A stretch of 6,803 bases of DNA from an uncultured Acidimicrobiaceae bacterium (lineage in GTDB: Bacteria > Actinomycetota > Acidimicrobiia > Spongiisociales > UBA5794): positions 1 through 6,803 of the forward strand of contig CAMYJM010000425.1 in the NCBI GenBank assembly GCA_947258635.1, in the 5' to 3' direction. The notes beneath the pieces are model-generated. The model ran no database searches and was not told where the DNA came from. It worked only from the letters and a program-made list of their open reading frames with translations. A program made the translations under genes and the position numbers. Below are positions 4,876-6,803 of the stretch, piece by piece; positions within the stretch are counted from its first letter, which is position 1; every line of letters begins with the position of its first letter.

Positions 4876-6803
4876 ATGGAGTTCCGAGTACTCGGCCCGC
4901 TTGAGGTACTCGACGGGGATGCCTTCGTAGACCTGGGGGGTCGCAAGCAACGGACGGTGTTGGCGCTGCTCGTCGCCAATGCGGGACACTCGATAAGCAC
5001 GGATCGGATTGTCGAGGGGATGTACGGCGACGAGGCGGCCGACGGCTCTCGGCACTCTGTGCAGACCTACGTTTCGAATCTGCGGGGGCGCCTCGGTGAC
5101 ACCATCATCTCGTCCGGTCACGCGTACAAGCTCCAGCTCGAAAGCGCGACCGTCGACTCCATCGAGTTTACCGGCGAAGTGGAGAGCGCTCGCGGTCTGC
5201 TCATCGAGGATTGTGCGACCGCCGCCGATCAACTGCGGCTCGCTCTAGAGATGTGGCGAGGCCGGCCCTATCAGGATGTTGACGGGGGGCCCGAGCTCGA
5301 CCTTCACATCGCCCAACTCAATGAACAGCGAACGGCAGCCCTCGAAACCAGAGTTGATGCCGATCTTGCCTGCGGCAGGCACCGCGAGCTGATCGGTGAG
5401 CTCGATGCCCTGACGGCGGAGCATCCTTTCCGCGAGACATTCCATTCACAACTCATGCTGGCGCTCTACAGATCCGGGCGCCAGGCAGAAGCGCTGCGGG
5501 CTTACCAGCGGATCCGTACGACCCTGGCCGAGGAGCTCGGGATCGATGCGTCTCCGGAATTGCGTCGGCTCGAACAGCAGATCCTCGAGCAGAGCCCCGA
5601 TCTGTCTCTAGGCTCCCCAGCTGTGAAGCGGCCGGCGGCGCGGCCCATTCCGCCACAAGTCCGACAGCCACCACGGACACCGGTTGCCGCGCCGAACCCA
5701 CCTGCCCTCCAGCTGGTTGGCGTGAACGACGAGTCGGAAGAGATCGCACCGGTCCTGTACATGGCGCCACAGGACAGCGTCGCCGATGCGGCAGCCGAAG
5801 TCGCGACCATCCAGGGCGACGACGTCGCGCCGCCTCCCGGCGAACCTGTGCCTTCCGTCAGAGGCTCCTCGCGAGCCCGCTTCGCCCTGTGGGCGGGCTT
5901 GGTCGGGCTGGCAGCAGTCCTCGGCGCAGTCCTCAACGCCAACGCGACCGATGACCCGGACCCGACGACGGCGCCGACTACCGCACCGTCGCCCACGACG
6001 GCTGCCGCCACCTCAGCCCCGCTCGCACTAGCGCCTTTGCTGTCAACGACTGCCGCGCTCCCGGATACGACCGGGACCGCAGCGCCCGATGGCCCGGATT
6101 GGAGTCCCAGATCCTTTGAGGTCGGCGACGGTCCGCAGATTCTGTTCGCGGATGACGAATACGTGTGGACGACGTTGATCGGCGCGGTATCGGCCATCGT
6201 CCGGATCGACCCGGTTACGTTGGACACCGTCGAGATCCCGGTCGGTGACAACCCGACACGCCCGCTCGATCGGGACGGCCAATTGTGGGTACCGAGCCGC
6301 GTGGGCGGTCTACTCCGCGTGATTGACAAGACCACGCTGGAGGTCGTCGAATCGATTCCCGTGGGTAACCGGCTGGACACCCCCGTGCCTGCCGGAGGGC
6401 GGGTCTGGGTCGCCGCCCGCCAGGATTTCAAGCTCGTGCCGATCAACCCCGAGACGTACGTTGTCGAGGAAGCGGTCTCGCTATCTGGATTCCCGATGAC
6501 TCCCGTCTTTGCGAACGGCGGCCTCTGGGTCGTCGGGCGGGACTCAGGCGAAGTAACTCGCATCGACCCTTTCTCCGTCACCGCACCGAAAACCATTGCC
6601 ACCCTCGGCAGCGGGGCGCACCCTCCGATCCGCGTGGGAGACGAGATTTGGATCGTCAACCGCGACGACGGCACCGTGACCATCATTGACACGCTGGAGC
6701 ACCGCGTCGCGGTCACACTCCCGATTGGTGGGAAGCTCTCGCCGCCCGTAGTGGTGGATGGGCAGGTGTGGGTGTCAGACGCAGTGTCTCTGGGCATCAT
6801 TCC
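4876..6803 (+). CDS. Membrane-anchored SARP/BTAD regulator with extracytoplasmic beta-propeller (3' partial)
   Basis: Visible are 642 codons; the gene runs off the window. Residues 1-90 are an OmpR-like winged helix (MEFRVLGPLEV, GGRKQRTVLALLV, the recognition region SVQTYVSNLRGRLG), and 95-240 are the helical BTAD domain (LRLALEMWRGRPY, ALRAYQRIRTTLAEELGI), the pair that defines SARP/AfsR-type regulators. A Pro/Ala-rich linker (about 246-330) leads to a basic stretch, RGSSRAR, and one membrane segment (about 336-357), then a Thr/Pro/Ala-rich linker (357-410). From 418 on come repeats of about 40 residues with Trp at 431, 471, 511, 551, 592 and 632, as in a beta-propeller. Basic residues before the helix place the N-terminus in the cytoplasm and the propeller outside. 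No NB-ARC ATPase domain lies between BTAD and the membrane segment. It is likely a one-component transmembrane sensor-regulator, resembling ToxR/CadC in layout. The start is chosen by family N-terminus. Its targets are unknown; the enzyme genes just upstream are possible. Confidence 0.9.
   Translation, partial: MEFRVLGPLEVLDGDAFVDLGGRKQRTVLALLVANAGHSISTDRIVEGMYGDEAADGSRHSVQTYVSNLRGRLGDTIISSGHAYKLQLESATVDSIEFTGEVESARGLLIEDCATAADQLRLALEMWRGRPYQDVDGGPELDLHIAQLNEQRTAALETRVDADLACGRHRELIGELDALTAEHPFRETFHSQLMLALYRSGRQAEALRAYQRIRTTLAEELGIDASPELRRLEQQILEQSPDLSLGSPAVKRPAARPIPPQVRQPPRTPVAAPNPPALQLVGVNDESEEIAPVLYMAPQDSVADAAAEVATIQGDDVAPPPGEPVPSVRGSSRARFALWAGLVGLAAVLGAVLNANATDDPDPTTAPTTAPSPTTAAATSAPLALAPLLSTTAALPDTTGTAAPDGPDWSPRSFEVGDGPQILFADDEYVWTTLIGAVSAIVRIDPVTLDTVEIPVGDNPTRPLDRDGQLWVPSRVGGLLRVIDKTTLEVVESIPVGNRLDTPVPAGGRVWVAARQDFKLVPINPETYVVEEAVSLSGFPMTPVFANGGLWVVGRDSGEVTRIDPFSVTAPKTIATLGSGAHPPIRVGDEIWIVNRDDGTVTIIDTLEHRVAVTLPIGGKLSPPVVVDGQVWVSDAVSLGII
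6129..6803 (+). repeat. Tandem propeller-blade repeats, about 120 bp each
   Basis: Inside the regulator gene five full copies and one partial copy of a roughly 40-residue unit follow each other. Each starts near a Gly-rich turn (VGDGP, VGDNP, VGNRL, LSGFP, LGSGA, IGGKL), then has a hydrophobic-Trp step (VW or LW or IW), then in the complete copies an RIDP or IID-like strand and a Val/Ile-rich strand. Trp spacing is 40, 40, 40, 41 and 40 residues. The copies are diverged at DNA level, so this is a protein repeat, not a recent duplication. Confidence 0.75.

Noticed and set aside
4588..5232. Minus-strand 214-codon frame spanning the hydrolase end and the SARP start
   Set aside because: Overlaps two well-supported genes on the other strand and shows no family signature.
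5502..6800. 432-codon open frame on the minus strand opposite the SARP gene
   Set aside because: Ser/Thr/Ala/Gly-rich low-complexity translation with no domain pattern. The plus strand carries an unmistakable SARP and propeller.

Overview
The window is high-GC bacterial DNA. Its gene content suggests an actinobacterium, possibly Acidimicrobiia-like. The main reasons are a SARP/BTAD regulator with the classic N-terminus MEFRVLGPLEV, G/C-ending codons, and many false open frames on the opposite strand. Genus and species cannot be read from the sequence.

Layout. (1) Positions 1-131 hold no gene that I can support. (2) An amidase-signature hydrolase lies on the minus strand (1553 down to 186). 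It has an in-frame amber codon, and the reading frame continues past it as a convincing family C-terminus down to 132. (3) A 119-bp divergent intergenic region (1554-1672) carries a long GC-rich dyad, an AT-rich inverted repeat and good ribosome binding sites facing both ways. (4) On the plus strand come an arginine:glycine-amidinotransferase-like enzyme (from 1673), a class III PLP aminotransferase (about 2734-4017) and an isochorismatase-like cysteine hydrolase (4082-4726). (5) A 149-bp gap follows with two hairpins and a short inverted repeat. (6) From 4876 to the window end runs a membrane-anchored SARP-type regulator with a predicted extracytoplasmic beta-propeller, cut by the window edge.

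The four enzymes look like one small metabolic locus: two amide-type hydrolases, one enzyme that moves an amidino group between amines, and one that transaminates an amine. A plausible but unproven reading is turnover of a guanidino or amide-bearing compound, in which the amidino group passes to or from ornithine/arginine and the freed omega-amine is transaminated. The adjacent membrane SARP could sense a related extracellular signal, but nothing in the sequence proves that link.

The most unusual feature is damage at gene ends. The amidase has a premature amber stop. The amidinotransferase is joined out of frame to the aminotransferase exactly at its catalytic cysteine, with loss of its own tail and of the aminotransferase start. 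The aminotransferase also ends early. Either the locus is decaying or fused, or this is a draft sequence with local deletions and indels. Reads across positions 186, 2740 and 4014 would decide.
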